DNA from: Chloroflexota bacterium
Lineage (GTDB): Bacteria > Chloroflexota > Anaerolineae > JAAYZQ01
Direction of reading: 5' to 3'
Assembly: GCA_018606645.1 (NCBI GenBank)
Contig: JAGVRI010000008.1
Span: 132,036-196,035, forward strand
Length of the DNA stretch: 64,000 nt
The notes below the pieces were generated by a model. It was not told the origin of the DNA, did not search any database, and saw only the letters and a list, made by a program, of their open reading frames with translations. Below are positions 1 through 8,647 of the stretch, piece by piece. The translations under genes and the position numbers were made by a program. Within the stretch, counting starts at the first letter, position 1. Every line of letters begins with the position of its first letter.

Positions 1-1258
1 GATCGGGAAAAGGGGGGCCTTTGTCCGCCAGGTGAGTGTGACTTTCCTCGCCCAGGGCGCCACCCTGCTTCTATCGCTTGGCACGACGGCCATCCTGGCC
101 CGGTGGCTGGGGCCTGAAGGCAAAGGGATCGTCTCTCTGGCCTTGCTGGTGCCAGGGATGCTTGCCCTCTTTCTAAACGGAGGGGTTGGGATCTCGAACG
201 TCTATTTTGCTGGCTCACGGCGGTATGATGTGCCGACCCTTACTGCGAACTCCAGCGCTTTCGCCCTTCTGGCGACCGGCCTGGGAGCCATCCTCGTGGG
301 TGGGTTGGCAGCCACCGGCTGGTCTGACAGACTCCTGCCAGGGGTCGCACTCGGGCTTCTCCTCATCGCGATGCTCGAATTCCCCATCCGACTTCTCATG
401 GGCTACCTGAACGCGATCCTGCAGGGCTTGCAGCAAATTACCCTTGTCAACCTGATCACCCTTTCCGATGCTGGGCTAACTTTGATCTTGACCATTGCCT
501 TCGTCATCGGTCTGGGAATGAGCCGGCTGGGAGCCATCCTGGCCTCGCTCGGAGCTGTGACCATCGCGGTGGCGATCCTGTACCTGTTGATCAGGAAAAT
601 GGGCGGGAGGATCAGGCCTCGCTGGGACCTGCCCGTCATGCGTACCACCCTGTCTTTTGGGTTGCGGGGGTATATCGGCAATGTGCTCCAGTTCTTCAAC
701 TATCGGCTGGATATGTTCCTCGTCAACTATTTCCTGGGGCCAGCCGGGGTGGGGATCTATGGCGCTTCGGTGCGCCTGGCCGAGATGTTATGGTATCTTC
801 CCAATGCGGTGAGCTTTGTCATCTTTCCCAAAGCGGCGGCGACTCGACCGGAGGCGATGAACCGGTTTACTCCACGGGTCTTTGCCTTCACGTTGGGGCT
901 GACGATCCTGGGCGGGGTCGCGTTGGCGGCATTGGGCCGGTTCCTGATTCTCCTTATCTACTCCTCCGCCTTTCTTGACGCGTACATCCCCCTGCTGGCT
1001 TTGTTGCCCGGTGTCATCCTGCTGGGCGGGGCGAAGGTGTTGACCAACGAGATCGCCGGCCGGGGCTTTCCCCACTATAACTCGATCAACGCCGGGCTAT
1101 CCCTGATCCTCACCGTGATCCTGGACCTGGTGCTGATCCCTCGCTACCAAATCCTCGGCGCCTCTCTGGCCTCGAGCGTGGCGTATACGACCACCTTTGT
1201 AACCGCGATCGGCTTTTTCTTTTGGGTCAGCCGCCGGGCGAGCCGGACAAGTCCATGA
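1..1258 (+). CDS. Oligosaccharide flippase (Wzx/MATE-like), 5' end cut by window edge
   Basis: This is a polytopic membrane protein with about a dozen hydrophobic segments, typical of polysaccharide flippases that move undecaprenyl-linked repeat units across the inner membrane. The reading frame is open from base 2 and the peptide before the first possible start (GTG at 32) already reads like flippase N-terminus (RGAFVRQVSVTFLAQG), so the true start lies left of the window. The motif ILARWLGPEGKGI near the visible N-terminus is characteristic of the family. Its stop overlaps the next glycosyltransferase start by four bases (ATGA), so the two are translationally coupled. Family membership is well supported; the transported glycan is unknown. 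Confidence 0.85.
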   Translation, partial: IGKRGAFVRQVSVTFLAQGATLLLSLGTTAILARWLGPEGKGIVSLALLVPGMLALFLNGGVGISNVYFAGSRRYDVPTLTANSSAFALLATGLGAILVGGLAATGWSDRLLPGVALGLLLIAMLEFPIRLLMGYLNAILQGLQQITLVNLITLSDAGLTLILTIAFVIGLGMSRLGAILASLGAVTIAVAILYLLIRKMGGRIRPRWDLPVMRTTLSFGLRGYIGNVLQFFNYRLDMFLVNYFLGPAGVGIYGASVRLAEMLWYLPNAVSFVIFPKAAATRPEAMNRFTPRVFAFTLGLTILGGVALAALGRFLILLIYSSAFLDAYIPLLALLPGVILLGGAKVLTNEIAGRGFPHYNSINAGLSLILTVILDLVLIPRYQILGASLASSVAYTTTFVTAIGFFFWVSRRASRTSP

Positions 1259-2496
1259 AGCAATTGCTCTGCATCGCCTATTACTTTCCTCCCCAAGGAG
1301 GGGGCGGGGTTCAGCGGGTGACCAAGTTCGTCAAATACCTGCCCCAGTTTGGCTGGCAACCCACCGTCTTGACGGGTTCCGCTCCCGGTTCTCTGGTAGA
1401 CCCATCATTGGACTCGGAAGTGCCAGCCTCGACGCGGATCGTGCGGGTGCGAGGATGCGTGCTGCCGCCGGCCTGGCCGTGGCGACTGCGCCATTGGCTG
1501 AAACGGTGGTGGTTGGTCGTGGACGAACAGATCGGCTGGTTGCCCTTTGCGGTACGCAAGGGGCTGGCTTTGCTGCGAACTCGGTGCTACAGTGCTCTCT
1601 ATTCGACTTCGGCCCCGTATACCGATCATCTGGTTGCCCTGCGGCTGAAGCGGACTACTCAGCTTCCCTGGGTGGCCGATTTCCGGGACCCTTGGATCGA
1701 TAATTTCGCCATCCAATTTGCTACTCCCCTCCATCGGGCGTGGTGCGAACGGCTTGAGCGAGAGATCGTGAGCACCGCCGACCGCGTGTTGGTGGTCAGC
1801 GAGCCGATGCGTCAGAAGTTCCTCGAGCGCTATCCCCAGCGAAAGCCCCAGCACATCATTACCCTGCCGAACGGCTTTGATCCGGCTGATTTTGAGGGCG
1901 TGGCTCCTGCTGCGCGTGACGAGCGTTTCACTCTGGTGTACACCGGCAGCCTGTATGGTCCACGAAGCGCCGGCTCCTTTCTGGCGGCTGTCTCCAAGCT
2001 ATTGGAGCGGGGGGTGATCCCGCGAAGTAACCTCTCCGTCCGATTCGTCGGGAATATTGGACCCGAGACGGCCCAGCAGGTGGCGCGGTCGCAGTTGACC
2101 GATGTCGTGGAGCTGCGCGGATATGTTCCCCATCGGCAGACGATTGCCCATCAACTGGCGGCCGATCTGCTGGTGTTGATCGTTGGCTCTGGACCGGGCA
2201 GCGAATCGGTCCTGACGGCCAAGATCTTTGAATACCTGGCCTCTGGCAAGCCGATTCTGGCGCTCATTCCACCCGGGGCCGCAGCCGATCTTCTGGCCGA
2301 AGCGGGGGTTGGACGGATGGTTCCCCCGGATGAACCGGAAGCCATTGCAGCAGCGTTGGCTGACCTATTTATCGAATGGCGGCAGGGCCGTCTGCAAGTC
2401 ACGCCTGACCCTTTGGTGGTTGCCCGGTATAACCGTCAACTCCAGACCGCCGAGTTGGCGCATATTCTGGACGGACTGGCAGATGAACGCCGGTAA
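1255..2496 (+). CDS. Glycosyltransferase, GT4 family
   Basis: A 413-residue GT-B glycosyltransferase. The N-terminus (LLCIAYYFPPQGGGGVQRV) carries the Gly-rich loop of GT4 enzymes. The C-terminal half has the nucleotide-sugar site TAKIFEYLASGKPILALIP, corresponding to the family's conserved acidic/Gly segment. I chose ATG 1255 because it gives the ATGA overlap with the flippase stop and begins at the conserved strand; an ATG at 1222 would add eleven unconvincing residues. It likely adds one sugar of the repeat unit at the cytoplasmic membrane face. Donor and acceptor cannot be told from sequence. Confidence 0.85.
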   Translation: MKQLLCIAYYFPPQGGGGVQRVTKFVKYLPQFGWQPTVLTGSAPGSLVDPSLDSEVPASTRIVRVRGCVLPPAWPWRLRHWLKRWWLVVDEQIGWLPFAVRKGLALLRTRCYSALYSTSAPYTDHLVALRLKRTTQLPWVADFRDPWIDNFAIQFATPLHRAWCERLEREIVSTADRVLVVSEPMRQKFLERYPQRKPQHIITLPNGFDPADFEGVAPAARDERFTLVYTGSLYGPRSAGSFLAAVSKLLERGVIPRSNLSVRFVGNIGPETAQQVARSQLTDVVELRGYVPHRQTIAHQLAADLLVLIVGSGPGSESVLTAKIFEYLASGKPILALIPPGAAADLLAEAGVGRMVPPDEPEAIAAALADLFIEWRQGRLQVTPDPLVVARYNRQLQTAELAHILDGLADERR

Positions 2497-3442
2497 CCGC
2501 ACCCAACCAATCGCATTGGTCACCGGGGCCGTCGGATTCACTGGTCGTCATCTGGTGAAGTGCCTGGTGGACTCGGGTTACCAGGTGGTGGGCCTGGATC
2601 AACAACAGGCAGCGATTTCGGGGGCTATTCTCCATGTGGGGGATATTGCAGATGCCGGATTCGTGCGCAGCTTGTTGGCGGTTGTCCAGCCGACCGTCAT
2701 TTTCCACCTGGCTGCCTTGACCAATCCTCGCCTGGACTACCCGGAACTCCACCGGGTGAATGCGGTAGGCACGCTGGTCCTGCTCGAGGCAGTGCATCAG
2801 GTGTGTCCAGATGCGATCGTGTTGGTTACCAGCACCAGCGCCGTGTATGGGCACGTGCCAGTGGAGGCGCTGCCTATTGGCGAGGACTGGCCATTCCGGC
2901 CGGTCACCCGGTATGCCGTCAGCAAGATTGCCCAGGAGATGCTGGCTTATCAACAATTCGCCGAACATGGGCTGCGCGTGATCCGCAGCCGGGCCTTCAA
3001 TCTGACCGGGCCCGGGGAAAGCCCTCATTTCGTGACGTCGGCCTTTGCCCGACAGATTGCCATGATCGAGGCGGGAAGGCAGCCTCCGATTCTGTATGTG
3101 GGCAACCTGGAGACCGTGCGCGACTTGACGGATATTCGCGACGCCGTGCACGCTTACCGTCTACTGACCGAACGAGGGAAGCCAGGGATGGTATATAATG
3201 TCTGCTCCGGAAAGGGGACGGCGATTCGCTCCCTCCTGGATGAGATGCTGGGGCTGGCGCGCGTATCCAACATCTCGGTCCGGTTGGACCCGGCCCGCTT
3301 GCAGCCAGCCGATGTGCCGATCCAGGTAGGTGATGCGACGCGGTTACAGCAGGCCACCGGTTGGAGGCCGACGATCCCTTTCCGGCAAACGGTGCAGGAT
3401 GTGTTGGACTTTTGGAGAAAGCGAATTGATGAGGAACGATAG
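2483..3442 (+). CDS. NAD-dependent sugar-nucleotide epimerase/dehydratase (extended SDR)
   Basis: A 319-residue extended short-chain dehydrogenase. It shows the Rossmann motif TGAVGFTGRHL, the Ser-containing strand VTSTSAVYG, and the catalytic Tyr/Lys pair in RYAVSKIAQE. The overall pattern is closest to GDP-6-deoxy-D-lyxo-4-hexulose (Rmd-type) reductases, but that assignment is tentative. ATG 2483 is preferred because it precedes the Rossmann strand by about ten residues and overlaps the glycosyltransferase end by 14 bases; the frame is open further upstream. The next gene starts on the base after its stop, so the genes are co-translated. Confidence 0.85.
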   Translation: MNAGNRTQPIALVTGAVGFTGRHLVKCLVDSGYQVVGLDQQQAAISGAILHVGDIADAGFVRSLLAVVQPTVIFHLAALTNPRLDYPELHRVNAVGTLVLLEAVHQVCPDAIVLVTSTSAVYGHVPVEALPIGEDWPFRPVTRYAVSKIAQEMLAYQQFAEHGLRVIRSRAFNLTGPGESPHFVTSAFARQIAMIEAGRQPPILYVGNLETVRDLTDIRDAVHAYRLLTERGKPGMVYNVCSGKGTAIRSLLDEMLGLARVSNISVRLDPARLQPADVPIQVGDATRLQQATGWRPTIPFRQTVQDVLDFWRKRIDEER

Positions 3443-4432
3443 ATGAACTGGCAAGGCAAATCTGTCCTGGTGACGGGAGCGGGTGGGTTTATCGGAAGCC
3501 ACCTGACCGAGCGTCTGATCCGCGAGGGGGCGCGGGTGCGGGCCTTTGTGCGGTACAATTCCCGGCATGACATCGGGTTGCTGGCGTTGCTACCGGCAGA
3601 GCTTCTCTCGGAAGTAGAAGTGATTGCTGGGGACCTGCGCGACAGTGAGGCGGTGCGCCAGGCGGTGAGGGGAGTGGAGATCGTCTTTCATCTGGGAGCT
3701 CTGATCGCCATTCCCTACTCCTATCACCATCCCCGGGAAGTGATCGAGACGAACATCCTGGGCACGCTCAACGTCCTGATGGCGGCCCGGGAGCTGGGAA
3801 TCCAACGCATCGTCCACACCTCCAGCAGCGAAGTGTATGGAACGGCGCAGTACGTGCCGATTGACGAGAAGCATCCCCTTCAAGGCCAATCCCCGTATTC
3901 GGCGAGCAAGATCGGCGCAGACAAGATCGCCGAGAGTTTCTACCGATCGTTTGGGGTGCCGGTGGCTATTCTGCGCCCGTTCAACACCTATGGTCCCCGT
4001 CAATCGGCTCGCGCTGTGATCCCGACCATTATTGCCCAGGCGCTCACCTTGGACTGTATCCGGTTGGGGGCGTTGGACCCACAGCGGGACTTTACCTTTG
4101 TCGAGGACACGGTGGAAGGTTTCCTGCGGATGGGTCTGGCCGAAGGGGTCGAGGGGCAAGAGGTGAACCTGGGCACGGGGATGTGCCTCTCGATTGGCGA
4201 GCTGGCTCACAAGATCTTGGGACTGGTGGGGCGCGATCTTCCGATCGTTTGTGAGGAGGAGCGGCTACGCCCACCCCAGAGCGAAGTGTTGCGCCTCCAT
4301 GCGGACGCCCAACGGGCGCACCGGATGCTAGGTTGGCAGCCGCGGGTTTCGTTGCATGAGGGACTGGAACGCACGATCGCCTGGATACAGGATCACCTGG
4401 AACTCTACCGCCCCGAGGTGTACGAATGGTAG
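3443..4432 (+). CDS. NAD-dependent 4,6-dehydratase-type SDR
   Basis: A 329-residue extended SDR with TGAGGFIGSHL (NAD site), HTSSSEVYG and YSASKIGADK (catalytic Tyr/Lys). The segment RAFVRYNSRHD after the second strand resembles the LegB/UDP-GlcNAc 4,6-dehydratase branch of the family, so it probably makes a 4-keto-6-deoxy sugar nucleotide for the local glycan. The TAG of the previous gene is immediately followed by its ATG. Its 3' end overlaps the nucleotidyltransferase start by seven bases. The family call is firm; the substrate is inferred. Confidence 0.85.
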   Translation: MNWQGKSVLVTGAGGFIGSHLTERLIREGARVRAFVRYNSRHDIGLLALLPAELLSEVEVIAGDLRDSEAVRQAVRGVEIVFHLGALIAIPYSYHHPREVIETNILGTLNVLMAARELGIQRIVHTSSSEVYGTAQYVPIDEKHPLQGQSPYSASKIGADKIAESFYRSFGVPVAILRPFNTYGPRQSARAVIPTIIAQALTLDCIRLGALDPQRDFTFVEDTVEGFLRMGLAEGVEGQEVNLGTGMCLSIGELAHKILGLVGRDLPIVCEEERLRPPQSEVLRLHADAQRAHRMLGWQPRVSLHEGLERTIAWIQDHLELYRPEVYEW

Positions 4433-5145
4433 GCATGAAAGCGGTCATCCTGGCCGGCGGAAAGGGCCGCCGCCTGGCTCCCTATACGACGATCCTGCCC
4501 AAGCCTCTGATGCCCATCGGCGATGTTCCGATCCTGGAAGTGGTGATCCGCCAGCTCAAGCGGGCTGGCTTTGGTCAGATCACCATGGCGGTGGGCTATC
4601 TGGCGGAGCTGTTGATGGCTTACTTTGGCAATGGGAACCGATGGGGAGTAGAGATTTCCTATTCGCGGGAAGAGGAGCCGTTGGGAACTGCCGGCCCCCT
4701 GAGCCTGATCGATGGACTCGATGAACCGTTCCTGGTGATGAATGGCGATCTGTTGACCACACTTGACTACCGGGCGCTGTGGGAGTATCATCGGACGCGG
4801 GGCAGCATCGCGACGCTAGCGACCTTTCAGAGGGACGTCAAGGTGGACCTGGGAGTCATCGAAACCGATGAGGAAGGCTGGGTTCGGGGGTACATTGAGA
4901 AACCCACCTATCACTTTTCGGTGAGTACCGGCATCTATATCTTTGAGCCGGCGGTTCTGAGCCATATCCCCGCCGGGAGGCGCATGGATCTGCCCGATCT
5001 GATTTTGAAGCTCCTGGCAAAGGGGGAACGAGTGGCTACCTATCGGTTTGATGGAGTCTGGCTCGACATTGGGCGGTTCGAGGACTATGAGCGGGCGGTA
5101 GCCGAGTTTGAGCGGGACCGGACTCGATTCATTTCGGACGAGTGA
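4426..5145 (+). CDS. Sugar-1-phosphate nucleotidyltransferase
   Basis: A 239-residue NTP-transferase. The N-terminal signature AVILAGGKGRRLAPYTTILP followed by KPLMPIGDVP is the NTP-binding loop of the RmlA/GlmU/ManC fold. VMNGDLLT contains the metal-binding Asp, and EKPTYHFSVSTGIYIF is the conserved sugar-binding stretch. It has no C-terminal left-handed beta-helix, so it is a single-domain activating enzyme. It may start at ATG 4426 (overlapping the upstream stop) or ATG 4435. It supplies an NDP-sugar, perhaps feeding the SDR genes beside it. Base and sugar specificity are not determinable here. Confidence 0.88.
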   Translation: MVGMKAVILAGGKGRRLAPYTTILPKPLMPIGDVPILEVVIRQLKRAGFGQITMAVGYLAELLMAYFGNGNRWGVEISYSREEEPLGTAGPLSLIDGLDEPFLVMNGDLLTTLDYRALWEYHRTRGSIATLATFQRDVKVDLGVIETDEEGWVRGYIEKPTYHFSVSTGIYIFEPAVLSHIPAGRRMDLPDLILKLLAKGERVATYRFDGVWLDIGRFEDYERAVAEFERDRTRFISDE

Positions 5146-5148
5146 GTG

Positions 5149-6270
5149 ATGCGGCTGTGCTATATAGCGAACCCCAATAGCATCCATATCCGGCGCTGGG
5201 TGCAGCATTTTTCAAGGCGAGGCCATGAGGTTCATCTGGTCAGTACGCGCCCGCTAGCGGGGCCGGTTCCGGCCGCTGTCGTTGTGCATCAGATCGCTGC
5301 GCCCTCTGTCCCACGACTGCGGAATCTGGCTTTGGGGTTTGCCGTCCGGCGTCGGGTGCGCCGCATCCAGCCGGACCTGGTCCATGCGCATCAGATCAGC
5401 CCCGATGGCTGGCTGGCGGCGATGGCTGGCCACCATCCCTTGCTTCTCACTGCCTGGGGTTCGGACCTGTTGTTGGCTCCGCACAAGGCCCATCGTTACC
5501 ATTTGCTCATCCGCTGGGCGTTGCGGCAGGCCGATTATGTGACCTGCGTCTCCGAAAGCCTGGCCCAGGTAGCCCGCTCGCTGGGGGTCGATCCGACCCG
5601 AGTGGAAGTGGCTCCGTGGGGCGTGGATACGGAGGTGTTTCATCCGGGTCCGCCCAGCCCTGAACTGCGGCGGCAGCTCAGTCTAGGCCCGGGTCCGGTG
5701 ATTTTGAGCATCCGCGCCCTCCGGCCCGTCTACAATCCCCTGGTGATCGCCGAGGCCATTCCGCAGGTCCTCCAACAGGTGACTGAGGCTCAGTTCGTGA
5801 TCCGGTCTCATCTGTATGAACCGGACCTGCTTGTCCAGTTCCAGGCTTGTGTGCGAGAAAGCGGTGTGGCGGACCGCGTCCGCTGGGTGGGAGAGTTGCC
5901 CGACGATGAGGCGATAGCTGAACTATACCGGCTTGCTACGGTGGCTGTCTCTGTGCCATCGTCGGATGGCATGCCGCAGTCGGTTCTGGAAGCGATGGCG
6001 TGCGGGGTGCCGCCGGTAGTGAGCGATGTGCCCTCGTTGCATGAATGGATCGAGGAGGAACGGGAGGGCCTGTTTGTGCCGGTGGGGGATAGCCAGGCCC
6101 TCAGCGTGGCCATTGTCCGGCTCCTCCGAGACGATGCGTTGCGGCAACGCCTGCAAGCCCACGGTCTGGAGCTCATCCGCCAACGGGCAGACAGGACACA
6201 GTGGATGGCCCATGCAGAAGCAATCTATGAGCGACTGGTGGCGGAACGTTCCACCCAGGCAGCGCATTGA
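5149..6270 (+). CDS. Glycosyltransferase, GT4 family
   Basis: A 373-residue GT-B enzyme. The acceptor domain begins MRLCYIANPNSIHIRRW; the donor domain contains SSDGMPQSVLEAMACGVP, a classical GT4 motif with the two conserved glutamates around the nucleotide-sugar site. The preceding stop is followed by GTG 5146 and ATG 5149; ATG 5149 is chosen because it begins directly at the conserved first strand. It lies in the same polysaccharide operon and likely acts on the lipid-linked oligosaccharide at the inner face of the membrane. The sugar transferred is unknown. Confidence 0.86.
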   Translation: MRLCYIANPNSIHIRRWVQHFSRRGHEVHLVSTRPLAGPVPAAVVVHQIAAPSVPRLRNLALGFAVRRRVRRIQPDLVHAHQISPDGWLAAMAGHHPLLLTAWGSDLLLAPHKAHRYHLLIRWALRQADYVTCVSESLAQVARSLGVDPTRVEVAPWGVDTEVFHPGPPSPELRRQLSLGPGPVILSIRALRPVYNPLVIAEAIPQVLQQVTEAQFVIRSHLYEPDLLVQFQACVRESGVADRVRWVGELPDDEAIAELYRLATVAVSVPSSDGMPQSVLEAMACGVPPVVSDVPSLHEWIEEEREGLFVPVGDSQALSVAIVRLLRDDALRQRLQAHGLELIRQRADRTQWMAHAEAIYERLVAERSTQAAH

Positions 6271-6324
6271 GGACGGTTCGTTCGAGAATGCGCTGGAGAT
6301 GTTGAGACTCGGCTGATCGGTACC

Positions 6325-7476
6325 ATGAGACGCTCGATTGTGCACCTGACTGCTGTCCATCGTGCGTTCGATCCCCGCATCTTTTACAAGGAATGTCGGA
6401 CGTTGGCCCGTGCAGGATATGACGTCACGCTTGTGGCTCCAGCCGAATATCGGAACATGACGCGCGACCAGGTGCGGGTCATTGGGGTTGCCCCAGCGCG
6501 TTCGCGGTGGCAACGACCTCGCGTGTGGTGGTTCCTGTTGCGCCAGGCTGTGCGGCAGAGGCCGGCCGTGGTCCATCTGCACGATCCAGAGTTATTGCTC
6601 ATGGCCCCCTGCCTGCGGGGAGTATTGGGCTCTTCGGTGTCAATTGTCTATGATGTCCACGAGTACCTGGTAGATTCCGTTGCCCAAAAGACATGGATCC
6701 CAGATCGCTGGCGTGGCATCGTTGCCCGTCTGGTTCAGATCACAGAACGGGCTTTGGGTCATTTTGTCGACGGCCTGATCTTTGCCGTGGAGGAACAGGC
6801 TGCTCTCTATGCGGGCTGGCGAGCGGCGCGGACGGTGATCCACAATTACCCAGAACTCTCGGCATTTGCCGATGCCAGGCCAGTGCCGGAATTGCCGCCC
6901 GACCGTTTTCGGCTGATTTACATCGGCTCTCTATACGCCCGGCGAGGGATCATGACCATGCTGGAGGCGCTCAGCCTGCTGAAGGAACGCGCTCCGGAGG
7001 TGTTGCTGGTTTTGGGAGGGGCCTTTGACAGCCAGGATTTTCGGAGAGAATGTGAGGCGTTCGTTTCCGCTCACGGGTTGAACGGCCATCTGCTGCTTCT
7101 GGACTGGATCGATCATGCCAAGGTCAAAGACTACCTGGCCAGCGCAGATGTGGCCTGGCTGCCCGGTTTGTTGGGGCCCCAGTACCAGCGCCGCAGCATC
7201 AGTACCAAGCAACTCGAGTACATGGTGGCCGGTTTGCCGATCGTGGCCGGCGATCATCCGCATCTTCGGTCATTCATCGAGGAAGCGGAGTGTGGTCTGC
7301 TGGTAGATGCCAGCCATCCAGCCGCCCATGCGGAAGCCATCCTGTGGCTATACCAGCACCCAGCCGAGCGCCGAGAGATGGGGGCCCGGGGCCGACAACT
7401 GGTGCAGACGCGGTACAACTGGGAGATCGAGGCAGGGAAGCTGCTGGAGTTCTATGAAGAGATCGTTCGGGTCTAA
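6325..7476 (+). CDS. Glycosyltransferase, GT4 family
   Basis: A 383-residue glycosyltransferase starting MRRSIVHLTAVHRAFDPRIF, a form common in GT4 enzymes of capsule and O-antigen loci. The HLHDPELLL segment in the first domain and LEYMVAGLPIVAGDH in the second correspond to acceptor-domain and nucleotide-sugar motifs. There is a 54-base gap after the previous gene with no clear promoter and only a weak ribosome site, and the 3' end overlaps wecB by 23 bases. It is probably part of the same transcript. Substrate is not predictable. Confidence 0.86.
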   Translation: MRRSIVHLTAVHRAFDPRIFYKECRTLARAGYDVTLVAPAEYRNMTRDQVRVIGVAPARSRWQRPRVWWFLLRQAVRQRPAVVHLHDPELLLMAPCLRGVLGSSVSIVYDVHEYLVDSVAQKTWIPDRWRGIVARLVQITERALGHFVDGLIFAVEEQAALYAGWRAARTVIHNYPELSAFADARPVPELPPDRFRLIYIGSLYARRGIMTMLEALSLLKERAPEVLLVLGGAFDSQDFRRECEAFVSAHGLNGHLLLLDWIDHAKVKDYLASADVAWLPGLLGPQYQRRSISTKQLEYMVAGLPIVAGDHPHLRSFIEEAECGLLVDASHPAAHAEAILWLYQHPAERREMGARGRQLVQTRYNWEIEAGKLLEFYEEIVRV

Positions 7477-8539
7477 ACTGAAAGTGGCCTCGGTGGTGGG
7501 GGCCCGTCCCCAGTTTATCAAAGCAGCACCGGTCAGCCGGGCTCTCCGGCGGGTGGCCCATGAGGTGTTGATCCACACCGGGCAGCACTATGATCATGGC
7601 CTGTCGGCCGTCTTTTTCGAAGAATTGAACATCCCCCCACCCGACTATCATCTCGGGGTGGGTTCTGGTTCCCATGGCTGGCAGACCGGCCAGATGCTGA
7701 TCCGCCTCGAGGAGACGTTGCTGATCGAGCGTCCAGACTGGGTGCTGGTCTACGGCGACACGAACTCGACGTTGGCTGGCGCTCTAGCAGCGGTCAAGTT
7801 GCATATCCCCGTGGCCCACGTGGAGGCCGGTCTCCGCAGTTTTAACCGGCGTATGCCAGAGGAACCCAACCGGGTTCTGACCGATCACGTGTCGGATCTG
7901 CTTTTTTGCCCCACCCAGACAGCGGTGGATAACCTGCATCGCGAAGGGATCTGCCGGGGGGTCCATCTGGTGGGAGATGTGATGTACGATGCGGTGCTGG
8001 ACCACCTGGCTCTGGCCGAACGGCAGTCTGACATATTGACCCGTCTAGGACTGGAACCAGGCGGCTATGCCCTGGCCACGGTTCACCGCCCGGCCAATAC
8101 TGATGACCCAACCCGGCTGCAGGGCATTCTCACGGCTCTGACCCAGATGGAATGGCCGGTTATCTTTCCGGTGCATCCCCGAACACGGCAGCGCATGGCC
8201 GAATTCGGACTCGACTTGGGCCGGGCGGGCCAGAATCCGAGATTGATCGATCCGGTGGGCTATCTGGACATGTTGATCCTGGAAAAGCACGCTCGTCTCA
8301 TCCTGACCGATTCCGGCGGTGTGCAGAAGGAGGCCTTTTTCTTGGCTGTGCCCTGTGTGACCCTTCGAGAAGAGACCGAGTGGGTGGAGACGGTCGAGGC
8401 TGGTTGGAATCGGCTAGTCTCCTGTGATCCGGCCTCGATTCTACAGGCCGCTCGCCAATTCAGGCCGTCCGGGACACCGCCGCCGCTCTTTGGGGATGGG
8501 CGCGCTGCGGAACGGATCGCGAGCCTTCTGGCAGGCTGA
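7454..8539 (+). CDS. wecB: UDP-N-acetylglucosamine 2-epimerase (non-hydrolysing)
   Basis: A 361-residue enzyme interconverting UDP-GlcNAc and UDP-ManNAc. The family signatures are all present in order: GARPQFIKAAP, HTGQHYD, YGDTNSTLAG, HVEAGLRSFNRRMPEEPNR, TVHRPANTD, and the UDP-binding DSGGVQKEAFFLAVP followed by REETEW. Starts at ATG 7454 (overlapping the previous gene) or possibly the CTG at 7478 just after that gene's stop; conserved sequence begins at KVASVVGARPQ. No UDP-ManNAc dehydrogenase lies nearby, so ManNAc or an epimerised derivative may be used directly. It is the last gene before an internal promoter. Confidence 0.93.
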   Translation: MKRSFGSKLKVASVVGARPQFIKAAPVSRALRRVAHEVLIHTGQHYDHGLSAVFFEELNIPPPDYHLGVGSGSHGWQTGQMLIRLEETLLIERPDWVLVYGDTNSTLAGALAAVKLHIPVAHVEAGLRSFNRRMPEEPNRVLTDHVSDLLFCPTQTAVDNLHREGICRGVHLVGDVMYDAVLDHLALAERQSDILTRLGLEPGGYALATVHRPANTDDPTRLQGILTALTQMEWPVIFPVHPRTRQRMAEFGLDLGRAGQNPRLIDPVGYLDMLILEKHARLILTDSGGVQKEAFFLAVPCVTLREETEWVETVEAGWNRLVSCDPASILQAARQFRPSGTPPPLFGDGRAAERIASLLAG

Positions 8540-8576
8540 GAGGCGGCGCGGTTCTGTCTGGTGTCTGACACGGGAT

Positions 8577-8605
8577 TTGACAATTCCCCGGCCCTGCCTT
8601 ACAAT
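8577..8605 (+). promoter_or_regulatory. Sigma-70 promoter before the WcaI/WbuB-like glycosyltransferase
   Basis: TTGACA at 8577-8582 and TACAAT at 8600-8605 are separated by exactly 17 bases in the 108-base gap after wecB. Transcription would start near 8612, about 36 bases before the next ATG (8648). Confidence 0.7.
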
Positions 8606-8647
8606 GAGCCTCAAAGTCGGTCCAGGCGAAATTGACCGTGATGTTCT